Below are positions 29,351 to 38,238 of a DNA stretch of 64,000 nt, in pieces (the stretch's first letter is position 1; each line of letters opens with the position of its first letter). Source of the DNA: Neisseria sp. MVDL19-042950 (GTDB lineage: Bacteria; Pseudomonadota; Gammaproteobacteria; Burkholderiales; Neisseriaceae). A model generated the notes under the pieces. That model saw nothing but the letters and a program-made list of their open reading frames with translations. It was not told the DNA's origin and did no database searches. The stretch spans positions 149,198 through 213,197 of the forward strand of contig NZ_JAUKWH010000004.1 of the NCBI RefSeq assembly GCF_030504625.1, read 5' to 3'. Made by a program: the position numbers and the translations under genes.

Positions 29351-30592
29351 ATGTCTGCTAAAAACCCGTCGCTCTTAGGCGGCGCATTGATTATCGCAGG
29401 CACCATCATCGGTGCCGGTATGTTTGCCAACCCCACCGCTACTTCGGGCGTTTGGTTTACCGGATCGCTCGTCGTGCTGCTTTATACATGGTTTTCCATG
29501 CTTTCCAGCGGGCTGATGCTGTTGGAAGTCAATACCCATTATCCGCACGGTGCCAGCTTCGACACGATGGTTAAAGATTTGCTCGGGCGCGGCTGGAATG
29601 CGGTAAACGGTATCGCCGTTGCTTTTGTGCTGTACCTGCTTACCTATGCCTACATCTTTGTGGGCGGCGATTTAACCGCCAAAGGCTTGGGCAATTTGGC
29701 AGGCGGCGCGGTCGGGCTGCCGGTGGGGCAACTGGTGTTTTTTGCAGTATTGGCGTTTTGTGTTTGGGCATCCACTTATCTGGTCGACCGTTTGACCAGC
29801 GTGCTAATCGGTGGCATGGTTATCGCTTTTTTCTGGGCGACCGGCGGATTGTTGACCAATGTGCAACTGCCCGTGCTGCTGGATACGCAGGCTGCCGCAG
29901 GCACGCAATACTGGATTTATGTAGCTGCCGCTTTGCCGGTTTGTTTGGCTTCGTTCGGTTTTCACGGCAACGTGTCGAGCCTGTTGAAATACTTCAACGG
30001 CGACGCGCCCAAAGTGGCCCGTGCCTTGCGTTTGGGCACATTGATTGCGCTGGTGATTTATACGTTGTGGCAGTTGGCGATTCAGGGCAACCTGCCGCGC
30101 AACGAATTCGCGCCGGTTATTGAAGCGGGCGGGCAGGTGTCGGTGCTGATCGAAACGCTGTCGAAATTCGTGCCTACAGGCAGCATGAACACAGTGTTGT
30201 CGTTTTTTGCCTATATGGCGATTGCCTCGTCATTTTTGGGTGTAACGCTGGGCTTGTTCGATTATCTCGCCGACTTGTTCAAATGGGACGACAGTGTTGC
30301 GGGGCGCACCAAAACCGCAGCATTAACCTTTTTGCCGCCGCTTATCTGCTGTTTGCTGTTTCCTACCGGCTTTGTTACCGTAATCGGCTATGTGGGTTTG
30401 GCGGCGACGGTGTGGACGGCGCTGATTCCCGCCATGCTGCTTTATAAGGCGCGTAAGAAATTCAGTGAAAACAAAGGCTATAGAGTTTACGGCGGAATGT
30501 GGCTGATTGTGTGGGTATTCGCATTCGGCGTGATCAACATTGCCGCACAAATATTGAGCCAATTGGAAGTGGTGCCGGTATTCAAAGGCTGA
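29351..30592 (+). CDS. Aromatic amino acid permease (Mtr/TyrP family)
   Basis: 413 residues, eleven predicted transmembrane helices. Begins LLGGALIIAGTIIGAGMFANPTATSGVWF, the HAAAP-family signature of Mtr, TnaB and TyrP, followed by LLTYAYIFVGGDL and FGFHGNVSSLLKYF. Proton-coupled uptake of tryptophan or tyrosine is the family function; tryptophan (Mtr) looks the better fit, but specificity is not certain. A DUS lies immediately before the ribosome site (GAAAGGA). Confidence 0.85.
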   Translation: MSAKNPSLLGGALIIAGTIIGAGMFANPTATSGVWFTGSLVVLLYTWFSMLSSGLMLLEVNTHYPHGASFDTMVKDLLGRGWNAVNGIAVAFVLYLLTYAYIFVGGDLTAKGLGNLAGGAVGLPVGQLVFFAVLAFCVWASTYLVDRLTSVLIGGMVIAFFWATGGLLTNVQLPVLLDTQAAAGTQYWIYVAAALPVCLASFGFHGNVSSLLKYFNGDAPKVARALRLGTLIALVIYTLWQLAIQGNLPRNEFAPVIEAGGQVSVLIETLSKFVPTGSMNTVLSFFAYMAIASSFLGVTLGLFDYLADLFKWDDSVAGRTKTAALTFLPPLICCLLFPTGFVTVIGYVGLAATVWTALIPAMLLYKARKKFSENKGYRVYGGMWLIVWVFAFGVINIAAQILSQLEVVPVFKG

Positions 30593-30623
30593 CCGCAATC
30601 GGCCGCACAAGACATCATTCGTT

Positions 30624-30659
30624 AAAAAGGCCGTCTGAAAGTTTTCAGACGGCCTTTTT
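30624..30659. terminator. Shared inverted DUS pair
   Basis: AAAAAGGCCGTCTGAAA and TTTCAGACGGCCTTTTT with two loop bases, between the convergent permease and pyrI. Confidence 0.85.
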
Positions 30660-30668
30660 GATTTCTAT

Positions 30669-31127
30669 TTATGCTTCGGCAACAGATTCGCGCGAGAACG
30701 TTTTTTCGCAGTAATGGCATTTCAGTTTGGTTTGCCCGCCCTGATTCCGTACGTAAAAACGGCTTTTAACCGGTTCGCCGTGGCTGGCGCAGTTGGCATT
30801 CGGGCAGCGGAACACTTCGCTGATGGTTTCCGGCAGGTTCAACTGCATTTTTTGCACCACTTTGAAGTCTTCAATCACGTTGACGGTGGCTTCGGGTGCG
30901 AACAAGGCCAAACGGTTGGCGGCTTTTTCATCCAGATGCACGCCTGAGATTTTCACGATGTCTTTACTGCCTTGGGTCTTACTCGGCAGATTGAAACCTA
31001 CGGTTACGGCGTTGCCGTAGTGCAGCAGTTTGAACTGGCGCAGAATGGCCAAACCTTTGCCGGCGGGGATATGGTCGATAACCGTACCGGTTTGAATTGC
31101 TTCAACGCTGTATTGTTTCTTTTCCAT
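30669..31127 (-). CDS. pyrI: Aspartate carbamoyltransferase regulatory subunit
   Basis: 152 residues. Binds ATP/CTP and transmits allosteric control to PyrB. N-terminal nucleotide domain starts [22 protein letters not shown]; the C-terminal zinc domain has four Cys ligands (CPNANC and CHYC). AGGAG precedes the ATG. Twelve bases after pyrB. Confidence 0.96.
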   Translation of the reverse strand: MEKKQYSVEAIQTGTVIDHIPAGKGLAILRQFKLLHYGNAVTVGFNLPSKTQGSKDIVKISGVHLDEKAANRLALFAPEATVNVIEDFKVVQKMQLNLPETISEVFRCPNANCASHGEPVKSRFYVRNQGGQTKLKCHYCEKTFSRESVAEA

Positions 31128-31139
31128 GACGCGTTCTCC

Positions 31140-32060
31140 TTATACTTCTTCGTTCAAAATCAAAGACAAAATCGCCATCCGCGCATACACGCCGTTGGTG
31201 GCCTGCTGGAAATAATAGGCATACGGCGTATCGTCGACATTCGGATGGATTTCGTCTACGCGGGGCAGCGGGTGCAGCACGCGCAGATTGCTTTTGGCGT
31301 TGGCGAGCATGGATGCTTCCAAGTTGAATTTGCCTTGAATTTTGGCGAATTCTTGCTCGTCGAAACGTTCGCGCTGTACACGGGTCATGTAGAGAATGTC
31401 GGCCCACTCGGCTGCCGCTTCAAGCGAAGGCAGAATCTGATATTCGCAACCCGCTTCATCCAATTCTTCGGTGATGTATTCGGGCATGGCCAAGCTGGGC
31501 GGCGACACAAAAGCGAATTTGCAGCCCCAACGTTTCAAGGCTTGTGTGAGCGAGTGCACGGTGCGGCCGTATTTCAAGTCGCCCGACATGGCAATATTCA
31601 GGTTGCTCAGCGTGCCTTGCGTTTCGTAAATCGTTACCAAATCGAGCAGGGTTTGCGAAGGATGTTGGTTGGTGCCATCGCCCGCGTTGATAACGGGCAC
31701 GCTGCTGAACTCGGCCAACACGCGTGCGGAGCCGTCGCGCGGGTGGCGTTGGATAATCGCATCGGTGTAGCTGCTGATGATGCGGGCGGAGTCGGCAATG
31801 GTTTCCCCTTTTTTCGCGCTGGTGCTGGAGCCGTCGGAAAAACCGATTACTTTGCCGCCCAAGCGTTGCACGGCGGTTTCAAACGACAGCCGTGTACGCG
31901 TGGAAGGCTCGAAAAAGCACGAACCGATCAGCTTGCCTTCGAGCAAGTCGTCTCGAGGTTCGGCTTTCAGCTTCAGTGCCGTATGCAGCAGCAGCTCAAG
32001 TTGCGGCGTGCTCAAATCGGCGATGGAAATCACATTTTGGCGGTAAAGCAGATTAGGCAT
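31140..32060 (-). CDS. pyrB: Aspartate carbamoyltransferase catalytic subunit
   Basis: 306 residues, the length of enterobacterial class B enzymes. Commits carbamoyl phosphate to pyrimidines. Carbamoyl-phosphate motif [13 protein letters not shown], then [43 protein letters not shown] and [10 protein letters not shown]. Start chosen at MPNLL with AAGGAAAC upstream. The gene is preceded by a leader with an intrinsic terminator, as in the E. coli pyrBI operon, suggesting attenuation by pyrimidine supply. Confidence 0.97.
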   Translation of the reverse strand: MPNLLYRQNVISIADLSTPQLELLLHTALKLKAEPRDDLLEGKLIGSCFFEPSTRTRLSFETAVQRLGGKVIGFSDGSSTSAKKGETIADSARIISSYTDAIIQRHPRDGSARVLAEFSSVPVINAGDGTNQHPSQTLLDLVTIYETQGTLSNLNIAMSGDLKYGRTVHSLTQALKRWGCKFAFVSPPSLAMPEYITEELDEAGCEYQILPSLEAAAEWADILYMTRVQRERFDEQEFAKIQGKFNLEASMLANAKSNLRVLHPLPRVDEIHPNVDDTPYAYYFQQATNGVYARMAILSLILNEEV

Positions 32061-32078
32061 GGTGTTTCCTTTTTCCAT

Positions 32079-32102
32079 AAAAAAGCCCGTCTAATACGGG
32101 CT
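32079..32102 (-). terminator. Attenuator-type terminator in the pyrBI leader
   Basis: On the minus strand AGCCCGT and ACGGGCT pair around five bases, followed by six T residues, ending about 19 bases before the pyrB start codon. A terminator here, inside the leader and not downstream of a gene, is the hallmark of attenuation. Confidence 0.8.
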
Positions 32103-32216
32103 GTGATTGAGAATGGCAAAACTGCTGCGGCATGCAGCGGAATATGGGCTACGGTGCGGACAAACTAAGTTCATAGCAGTTTTGCAGATTCGGGTTAAAT
32201 CGGGTTGTACATACAT
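32091..32216 (-). CDS. Putative pyrBI leader peptide
   Basis: 41 codons from ATG (32214-32216) to TAG (32091-32093). The peptide starts MYVQPDLTRICKTAMNLVC and ends FAILNHSPY. The stop codon falls in the loop of the attenuator, so a ribosome close behind RNA polymerase would block hairpin formation, as for E. coli PyrL. No clear ribosome site is visible and the 5' end would be only a few bases long, so translation is uncertain. Confidence 0.45.
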   Translation of the reverse strand: MYVQPDLTRICKTAMNLVCPHRSPYSAACRSSFAILNHSPY

Positions 32217-32228
32217 TGAGCGGGGGCG

Positions 32229-32258
32229 ATTATCGCACAAAACAGAGGCCGTCTGAAA
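32229..32258 (-). promoter_or_regulatory. Predicted pyrBI promoter
   Basis: Extended -10 element TGCGATAAT with TTTCAG 18 bases upstream; the -35 region is part of an uptake sequence. Transcription would start close to 32222. Confidence 0.5.
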
Positions 32259-32360
32259 GGGGGGAAGACGTGAAAAAATGAATATCAAGTCTTCAGGCCG
32301 TCTGAAAATAAGCACGGCAATGTTTTTACAAAGCGGAATTTCAGACGGCCTCTCCCATCA

Positions 32361-32492
32361 TTAACGGCCGGAGCGGGTGTGGCTGGTTTCCACTCCGCCT
32401 TTGATTTCGCCATACGCCTGCGTTCCGCCCGAAGTGCCGGCACAGGCCGACAATGCCAAGGCTAAAACGACGGCAGTCAATAACGTTTTCAT
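32361..32492 (-). CDS. Small lipoprotein of 43 residues
   Basis: MKTLLTAVVLALALSACAG is a lipoprotein signal peptide with lipobox LSAC (Cys at residue 17). The mature peptide is only about 27 residues, Gly/Thr-rich (GTSGGTQAYGEIKGG) and ends HTRSGR. AAGGA lies six bases before the ATG. It is too short for standard ORF cut-offs. It lies between the pyrBI promoter and carB on the minus strand. Function unknown. Confidence 0.75.
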   Translation of the reverse strand: MKTLLTAVVLALALSACAGTSGGTQAYGEIKGGVETSHTRSGR

Positions 32493-32561
32493 AAAATTCC
32501 TTTCTATCGGTAATGTAGGTCATCACGGTTAGGCGCTTTGGCAAGGTGCCGGCAGGGGGTG

Positions 32562-35500
32562 TTACTTCTTCAAACGCCCATGCAGTTCCTGAACGCTGTA
32601 AACGCCCATGGCGTTCAAACTTCTAACGCCTTCGCTCATGGCTCTGCCGCCGGCAGTGGTGGTGTATTGCGGAACGCGCTGGGTGAGGGCGCTGCGGCGG
32701 ATAGAATGGCTGTCGGCAACGGCTTGCGGGTTGTTGGTTACCGTGTTGATAACCAACGCAATCTCGCCGTTTTTAATCGCATCCACAATATGCGGGCGGC
32801 CCTCCAGCACTTTATTCACCACCTGCACGCTCACGCCTTGTTCCTTCAGATAGGCCGCGGTGCCGCGAGTGGCGCATACGCCGTAGCCGAGCGACTGGAA
32901 GTTTTTGGCGGTTTGCAGAATCAGCGGTTTGTCTTCGTCGCGCACGGCAATGAAGATTTTGCCCACGGCAGGCATGCGCTCGCCCGCACCGAGTTGGGCT
33001 TTCATATAGGCTTCGGAGAATGTTTCGCCCACGCCCATCACTTCGCCGGTGGAGCGCATTTCCGGGCCGAGAATCGTATCCACGCCGGGGAACTTGATAA
33101 ACGGAAACACCGCTTCTTTCACGGCGTAGAAATCCGGAATCACTTCTTTTTCAATGCCTTGCTCTTTCAGGCTGATGCGGGCCATTGCGCGCGCGCCCAC
33201 TTTGGCCAGCGGTACGCCGGTGGCTTTCGATACGAACGGTACGGTGCGCGAGGCGCGCGGGTTCACTTCCAGCACGAACACCACGCCGTCTTGCACGGCA
33301 AATTGCACGTTCATCAGGCCGACCACATTCAGCGCATAAGCCATCGCTTTGGTTTGACGACGGATTTCGTCTTGGATTTCTTGGCTCAGGGAATGCGGAG
33401 GCAGCGAGCAGCTGGAATCGCCGGAGTGAATGCCGGCTTGTTCGACGTGCTGCATAATGCCGCCGATCACGACTTCGTGGCCGTCTGAAACACAGTCTAC
33501 GTCCACTTCGATGGCATTATCGAGGAAGAAATCCAGCAGCACGGGGCTGTCTTCGGATACCTGCACGGCTTCGCGCATATAGGTTTTGAGCTGCTCTTGC
33601 GTATGCACCACCTGCATGGCGCGGCCGCCCAATACGTAAGACGGGCGAACCACCAGCGGATAGCCGATTTCTTCGGCCAGCACCAACGCTGCTTCTTCGT
33701 TGCGCGCAGTGCGGTTCGGCGGTTGGCGCAGACCCAATTCGCGCAGCACTTTTTGGAAGCGTTCGCGGTCTTCGGCGGCATCAATCGAATCAGCGGACGT
33801 GCCGATGATGTTCACGCCGTTTTCCACCAAAGCATTGGCCAGTTTCAGCGGGGTTTGGCCGCCGTAATGCACAATCACGCCCCACGGGTTTTCGGTGCGC
33901 ACGATTTCCAGCACGTCTTCCAGCGTGAGCGGCTCGAAGTAGAGGCGGTCGGAAGTGTCGAAGTCGGTGGAAACGGTTTCGGGGTTGCAGTTCACCATAA
34001 TGGTTTCAAAACCCGATTCGCGCAGGGCAAGAGAAGCATGCACGCAGCAATAATCGAATTCGATACCTTGGCCGATGCGGTTGGGGCCGCCGCCGAGAAT
34101 CATCACTTTGCGTTTTTCAGACGGCCTCGCTTCGCATTCCTCTTCGTAAGTGGAATAGAGGTAAGCCGTGTCGGATTGGAACTCCGCCGCGCAAGTGTCC
34201 ACGCGTTTGTACACGGGATGCAGCTTCAGGCCGTAGCGGTGTTCGCGCACTTCTTTTTCAGACAAGCCCAGCAATTGCGCCAAACGCTTATCTGAAAAGC
34301 CTTTGCGTTTCAAGCGGCGCAGGGTGGCAAAGTCCAAATCGTTCAGAAGGCCGTCTGAAACTTTTTGCTCTTCTTGAACCAAGTCTTCGATTTGCGCCAA
34401 GAACCACGGATCAATCGCGCAGATTTCGTGGATTTCTTCCTTGCTGAAACCGGCGCGGAACGCATCGGCCACATACAAAATGCGCTCGGGGCCGGGGTTG
34501 GCCAGCTCGCGACGGATCACGTTTTTGTCGTCGCTGCGCGGATTAAAGCCGCACAAACCGGTTTCCAAACCGCGCAGGGCTTTCTGCATCGACTCCTGAA
34601 TCGTGCGGCCCATCGCCATCACTTCGCCCACCGATTTCATTTGCGTGGTCAGGCGGTCGTCGGCAGCGGGGAATTTCTCAAACGCAAAGCGCGGGATTTT
34701 TGTTACCACATAGTCAATCGAAGGCTCGAAAGACGCAGGCGTGCGGCCGCCGGTGATGTCGTTGCGCAGTTCGTCCAAAGTGAAGCCCACCGCCAGTTTT
34801 GCCGCCACTTTCGCAATCGGGAAGCCGGTAGCTTTGGAAGCCAGCGCCGAAGAACGGCTCACGCGCGGGTTCATCTCAATTACAATCATCTCGCCGTTTT
34901 CAGGGTTGATGGCAAACTGAACATTCGAGCCGCCCGTGTCCACGCCGATTTCGCGCAGCACCGCCAGCGAAGCATTGCGCATGATTTGGTATTCTTTGTC
35001 GGTAAGCGTTTGTGCGGGGGCAACCGTAATCGAGTCGCCGGTATGCACGCCCATCGGGTCGAAGTTTTCAATCGAACAGATGATGATGCAGTTGTCGTTT
35101 TTATCGCGCACCACTTCCATTTCGTACTCTTTCCAGCCGAGTACCGATTGCTCGATCAGCAACTCATGCGTGGGCGACGCATCGAAACCGCGTTCGCAAA
35201 TCGCGATAAATTCGTCTTTATTGTAGGCAATGCCGCCGCCCGAACCGCCCATGGTAAACGACGGACGGATCAGCGTGGGAAAGCCCACCTGCTCTTGCGC
35301 CGCCAAGGCTTCGTTCATGGTGTGGCACACAAAAGATTTCGGGCAATGCAAGCCGATTTTTTCCATCGCCTCTTTGAAGCGGCCGCGGTCTTCCGCTTTA
35401 TCAATCGCGTCTTCCGTTGCGCCGATCAGCTCGACGTTATACTTCGCCAGCACACCGTTGCGCGCCAAATCCAGCGCACAATTCAGCGCCGTTTGGCCGC

Positions 35501-35771
35501 CCATGGTCGGCAGCACCGCATCGGGGCGCTCTTTGGCGATAATCTTTTCCACCGTCTGCCACATAATCGGCTCGATATAGGTAACATCGGCCATTTCAGG
35601 GTCGGTCATAATCGTGGCGGGGTTGGAATTGACGAGAATGACTTTATAGCCTTCCTCGCGCAAAGCCTTACACGCTTGCGCGCCGGAATAGTCAAACTCG
35701 CAGGCCTGGCCGATCACAATGGGGCCGGCGCCGATGATTAGGATGGATTTTAGGTCGGTACGTTTGGGCAT
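32562..35771 (-). CDS. carB: Carbamoyl-phosphate synthase large subunit
   Basis: 1069 residues. Makes carbamoyl phosphate from bicarbonate, ammonia (from CarA) and two ATP. Two homologous ATP-grasp halves: the first starts [23 protein letters not shown], the second [20 protein letters not shown]; the C-terminal allosteric MGS-like domain holds FIAVRDEDK and [11 protein letters not shown]. Two uptake sequences lie in frame in the linker between halves (34116-34127, 34348-34359), encoding RPSEK and VSDGL. It is separated from carA by about 4 kb. The ribosome site is weak. Confidence 0.97.
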   Translation of the reverse strand: MPKRTDLKSILIIGAGPIVIGQACEFDYSGAQACKALREEGYKVILVNSNPATIMTDPEMADVTYIEPIMWQTVEKIIAKERPDAVLPTMGGQTALNCALDLARNGVLAKYNVELIGATEDAIDKAEDRGRFKEAMEKIGLHCPKSFVCHTMNEALAAQEQVGFPTLIRPSFTMGGSGGGIAYNKDEFIAICERGFDASPTHELLIEQSVLGWKEYEMEVVRDKNDNCIIICSIENFDPMGVHTGDSITVAPAQTLTDKEYQIMRNASLAVLREIGVDTGGSNVQFAINPENGEMIVIEMNPRVSRSSALASKATGFPIAKVAAKLAVGFTLDELRNDITGGRTPASFEPSIDYVVTKIPRFAFEKFPAADDRLTTQMKSVGEVMAMGRTIQESMQKALRGLETGLCGFNPRSDDKNVIRRELANPGPERILYVADAFRAGFSKEEIHEICAIDPWFLAQIEDLVQEEQKVSDGLLNDLDFATLRRLKRKGFSDKRLAQLLGLSEKEVREHRYGLKLHPVYKRVDTCAAEFQSDTAYLYSTYEEECEARPSEKRKVMILGGGPNRIGQGIEFDYCCVHASLALRESGFETIMVNCNPETVSTDFDTSDRLYFEPLTLEDVLEIVRTENPWGVIVHYGGQTPLKLANALVENGVNIIGTSADSIDAAEDRERFQKVLRELGLRQPPNRTARNEEAALVLAEEIGYPLVVRPSYVLGGRAMQVVHTQEQLKTYMREAVQVSEDSPVLLDFFLDNAIEVDVDCVSDGHEVVIGGIMQHVEQAGIHSGDSSCSLPPHSLSQEIQDEIRRQTKAMAYALNVVGLMNVQFAVQDGVVFVLEVNPRASRTVPFVSKATGVPLAKVGARAMARISLKEQGIEKEVIPDFYAVKEAVFPFIKFPGVDTILGPEMRSTGEVMGVGETFSEAYMKAQLGAGERMPAVGKIFIAVRDEDKPLILQTAKNFQSLGYGVCATRGTAAYLKEQGVSVQVVNKVLEGRPHIVDAIKNGEIALVINTVTNNPQAVADSHSIRRSALTQRVPQYTTTAGGRAMSEGVRSLNAMGVYSVQELHGRLKK

Positions 35772-35807
35772 GGCGGGGTCTTTCTATAATAATTGAAATT
35801 TAGGAAT

Positions 35808-36536
35808 TTAAATATAATCTTCCCAATATGCATCTTTTCTTATTTGGATAAAATTCTCGTCTATTACATTTCTATACGCGTTGTTTAGTGGACTTCCTTT
35901 TATTAGTTCTGTGCAATCTAATTTTTGAGCTTCATCAATAATTTGTTTGTAATTTTCAATAAACTGATACAGCAGAGGTTTGCCTGTTTGTCCTTCTCCA
36001 CGCATATTGAAAAACCATACACGATGTTGATGTTCCACACTAGGATTAAGTAAAATAAATTCAATGTATTCAACTAATTTTTCTTTAGAGTATGAAGAGC
36101 TAATTTCATTAGCTCTATCTTCCAAAAGTGGAATTCTAATTTTTTGAAATTTATTTATTAGATTTCTTAAAATTGAATAACAAATTTCTTCTTGCTGAGA
36201 TTTGAACGTGAGAAATGCATTCTGATTTGTTAGAGTAGCATTTTGCTCTGTAGTTTTGGCAAGATTATCGGAAATGTCTCTACGCTGTTGAGATTTATAT
36301 TCCATAAGTGCAAATATAAAACCTAAAGCTATTAGAAAAATACCTACATATGTATTCAGATTTTGAGAAACTTTTAAATCTAAATATTTTTCAAGTAATG
36401 ATGTTGCCATCCCTTCCCACCAACGTGTAACACCTAAAAAAATGATGCCAGCACTTATGCACATTAATGCCAATCGTGCAAATACACTCCCCTTCCAAAT
36501 TTTAAATAATTTCAATATAAAATTATATAATGTCAT
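35808..36536 (-). CDS. AT-rich orphan membrane protein
   Basis: 242 residues from the ATG with AAGGAGAG upstream. Two transmembrane segments (about 18-38 and 62-82), then a cytoplasmic part starting with a polar, coiled-coil-like stretch (NLAKTTEQNATLTNQNAFL) and a mixed alpha/beta C-terminal domain containing VWFFNMRGEGQTGKPLLYQF. Base composition is much more AT-rich than the flanking genes and there is no uptake sequence in it, both signs of foreign origin. It ends 36 bases before carB and may drive or share its transcript. I do not recognise the family. Confidence 0.75.
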   Translation of the reverse strand: MTLYNFILKLFKIWKGSVFARLALMCISAGIIFLGVTRWWEGMATSLLEKYLDLKVSQNLNTYVGIFLIALGFIFALMEYKSQQRRDISDNLAKTTEQNATLTNQNAFLTFKSQQEEICYSILRNLINKFQKIRIPLLEDRANEISSSYSKEKLVEYIEFILLNPSVEHQHRVWFFNMRGEGQTGKPLLYQFIENYKQIIDEAQKLDCTELIKGSPLNNAYRNVIDENFIQIRKDAYWEDYI

Positions 36537-36562
36537 TTTCTCTCCTTCTGTAAACAGCAAGC

Positions 36563-36666
36563 GTAGGTCGAATACTCGTATCCGACAAAATCAATTTAAG
36601 GCTACCTGAAACATTTTTTCTTTGCCGTGCATTTTCCTAATTGTCGGATTCAAGAATCCGACCTAC
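36563..36666. repeat. Palindromic GTAGGTCGGAT repeat, copy 1
   Basis: 104 bases. The left end GTAGGTCGAATACTCGTATC and the right end (reverse complement GTAGGTCGGATTCTTGAATC) form terminal inverted repeats of about 25 bp, each internally palindromic. Interior carries AGGCTACCTGAA (36599-36610) in place of the usual uptake sequence. Copy 2 is at 36909-37010. Confidence 0.8.
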
Positions 36667-36683
36667 ATCAGGACAATCTTAAG

Positions 36684-36748
36684 TACGCGTTTTTTATTTG
36701 TACCGCAAACCTCGACAACCGCGTGCGTACCGTTGGCACACACCCTAC
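36684..36748. repeat. GTAGGGTGTGTG repeat, partial copy
   Basis: Matches the right two thirds of the repeat at 37972-38059: TACGCGT, an AT-rich centre, then ACCGCGTGCGTACCG and TGGCACACACCCTAC. The left end is missing. Confidence 0.7.
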
Positions 36749-36908
36749 TGATTCTCGGTTAAGGCCGTCTGAAAAATTGTTCAGATATGAGATGTTGGAT
36801 ATCTGAATGCTAAAAGACCGCTATCACAAATTTTAGGCTTTAGTTCCCGAGCCTCAGCTTCCACACACAAGGCTTTCATGCAATACAAGCAACCCATCTG
36901 ATGCAGCC

Positions 36909-37010
36909 GTAGGTCGGATACTTGTATCCGACAAACCATTTGTGGCCGTCTGAACTAATTTTCCTTGCCGCGTATTTCCCTATTCTGTCGGATTCAAGAA
37001 TCCGACCTAC
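36909..37010. repeat. Palindromic GTAGGTCGGAT repeat, copy 2
   Basis: 102 bases, ends GTAGGTCGGATACTTGTATC and GATTCAAGAATCCGACCTAC. Aligns along its length with copy 1; its interior has GGCCGTCTGAA where copy 1 has GGCTACCTGAA. Confidence 0.8.
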
Positions 37011-37076
37011 ATCTGAATAATTTAAAAAAACCAACCTTAAACATGGCCATATAGTGCCGGTAAAATATTTTACAGA

Positions 37077-37919
37077 TTAACGCGGCAGCTTGAACATGCC
37101 ACGCCCGACTTCCACCACGCTCCCGCCCACATAGATATTTTCGGCTTCGTCTACGCGCAAACTGAGGCGGTTGGAGCGGCCGGTTTGGTCGCCTTGCCGC
37201 ACGCTGCGTGTGAGCGGGAATGTGCCGCGCGAAAGGTAATAGGCGCCGAGGTTGGCGCAGGCTGAGCCGGTGCCGCTGTCTTCCAAAATGGCGCCGTTTT
37301 GTGCGTAAAACATCCGCGCCTGAACGGTGTCGCCTTGTTCATGCCACAGGTAAATCATGGTGCGCCCCGAATCGGCGCGGCAAACGGCATTGAGCTTGGC
37401 GTAGTCGATACGGGCGTTTTCCAGCGCGGCGGCGGTATAAACTTGCAGCAAAAGCTGTGGCGAACCGCTGTCGAGCCAGTAAGCGTTTTCGGCGATTTCC
37501 GCTGCGCAAATGCCTGTTGCTTCGGCCAATTCGACACGGGAAGCGGCTGAAGGGCGGCAGGTGTAGCCGCTGATTTTCAGGGTCATTGTGTTGTTTGAGC
37601 CGCTCAGGTAAACGGGCTTGGCGCGAGTATTGAGCACAAAGTTTTCAGGCAGGCCTTGCTGTTGCTGCAACACGGATGCGCTGCCGAGTATGGGATGGCC
37701 GGCTAGCGGCAATTCGTGTGCGGGTGTGAAAATCCGCAGGTCGGCTGCGGCGGATTCCGAAGGAAAAGCAAACGCGGTTTCACTTAAATTAAACTGGCGG
37801 GCAATCTGCTGCATGGTCTTGTCGTCCAACCCTTCGGCTTGGGGAAATACAGCCAGCGGGTTGCCGCCGAAGTGGGTTTCGGCAAACACGTTGACCAAAA
37901 CAAATTCATATTCGCGCAT
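37077..37919 (-). CDS. PhzF-family isomerase/epimerase
   Basis: 280 residues, diaminopimelate-epimerase-like fold. N-terminal VLVNVFAETHFGGNPLAVFPQAEGL and the family motif NLSETAFAF supply the conserved Glu; FTPAHELPLAGHPILGSA and DSGTGSACANLGAY complete the pattern. PhzF itself acts in phenazine synthesis, but no phenazine genes are here and most homologues act on unknown small molecules. AAGGA precedes the ATG. One of the accessory genes between carA and carB. Confidence 0.88.
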   Translation of the reverse strand: MREYEFVLVNVFAETHFGGNPLAVFPQAEGLDDKTMQQIARQFNLSETAFAFPSESAAADLRIFTPAHELPLAGHPILGSASVLQQQQGLPENFVLNTRAKPVYLSGSNNTMTLKISGYTCRPSAASRVELAEATGICAAEIAENAYWLDSGSPQLLLQVYTAAALENARIDYAKLNAVCRADSGRTMIYLWHEQGDTVQARMFYAQNGAILEDSGTGSACANLGAYYLSRGTFPLTRSVRQGDQTGRSNRLSLRVDEAENIYVGGSVVEVGRGMFKLPR

Positions 37920-37971
37920 GGCTGTTCCTTAATTAAAGTGATTCAGTAAGCGTAGCAAGTGTAGCCTGTGT

Positions 37972-38059
37972 GTAGGGTGTGTGGCACAGCCACGTACGCG
38001 TTGTTAATTTCTAATGTAAACCCCAATCACCGCGTGCGTGCCGCTGGCACACACGCTAC
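37972..38059. repeat. GTAGGGTGTGTG repeat, full copy
   Basis: 88 bases with imperfect terminal inverted repeats: left GTAGGGTGTGTGGCACAGCC, right GGCACACACGCTAC. A shorter copy is at 36684-36748. Both copies are followed about 15 bases later by an uptake sequence. The rest of 37920-38195 shows no gene. Confidence 0.75.
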
Positions 38060-38195
38060 CGATTTTCAGGTAAGGCCGTCTGAAATTGTTTCAGCGGCTT
38101 TGCGGCTTCCTTTGTATCTGTGCCCGAATGTCTGTTTCAGATCGAGCGGGAAGGTACGTTATTTTATAGCCGCCCGATTGGGCGCAGGTGCTTCC

Positions 38196-38229
38196 GAGGC
38201 CGTCTGAAAATGGGCTTTCAGACGGCCTC
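38196..38229 (-). terminator. Inverted DUS pair
   Basis: GAGGCCGTCTGAAA and TTTCAGACGGCCTC around six bases, downstream of the methyltransferase-like gene. Confidence 0.8.
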
Positions 38230-38238
38230 TGCGAATGT

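Larger units (their letters stand above)
36537..37076. other. Repeat-rich intergenic region
   Basis: No gene. Contains two copies of a 100-base palindromic repeat, one partial copy of a second repeat family, a single DUS, and a small perfect hairpin (TTCAGATAT at 36780-36788 with ATATCTGAA at 36799-36807). Confidence 0.7.

Noticed and set aside
32217..32315. Longer version of the pyrBI leader frame
   Set aside because: Lies upstream of the predicted promoter and reads through uptake sequences, so it would not be in the leader transcript.
34365..35741. 458-codon open frame on the plus strand opposite carB
   Set aside because: Antisense shadow of carB, rich in His/Arg/Ala with no recognisable motif. 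Similar shadows lie opposite the C-terminal part of carB and opposite lysP.
36537..38059. CRISPR array suspected from repeated palindromes
   Set aside because: Only two copies per repeat family, irregular spacing, and no spacer-repeat periodicity or cas genes.
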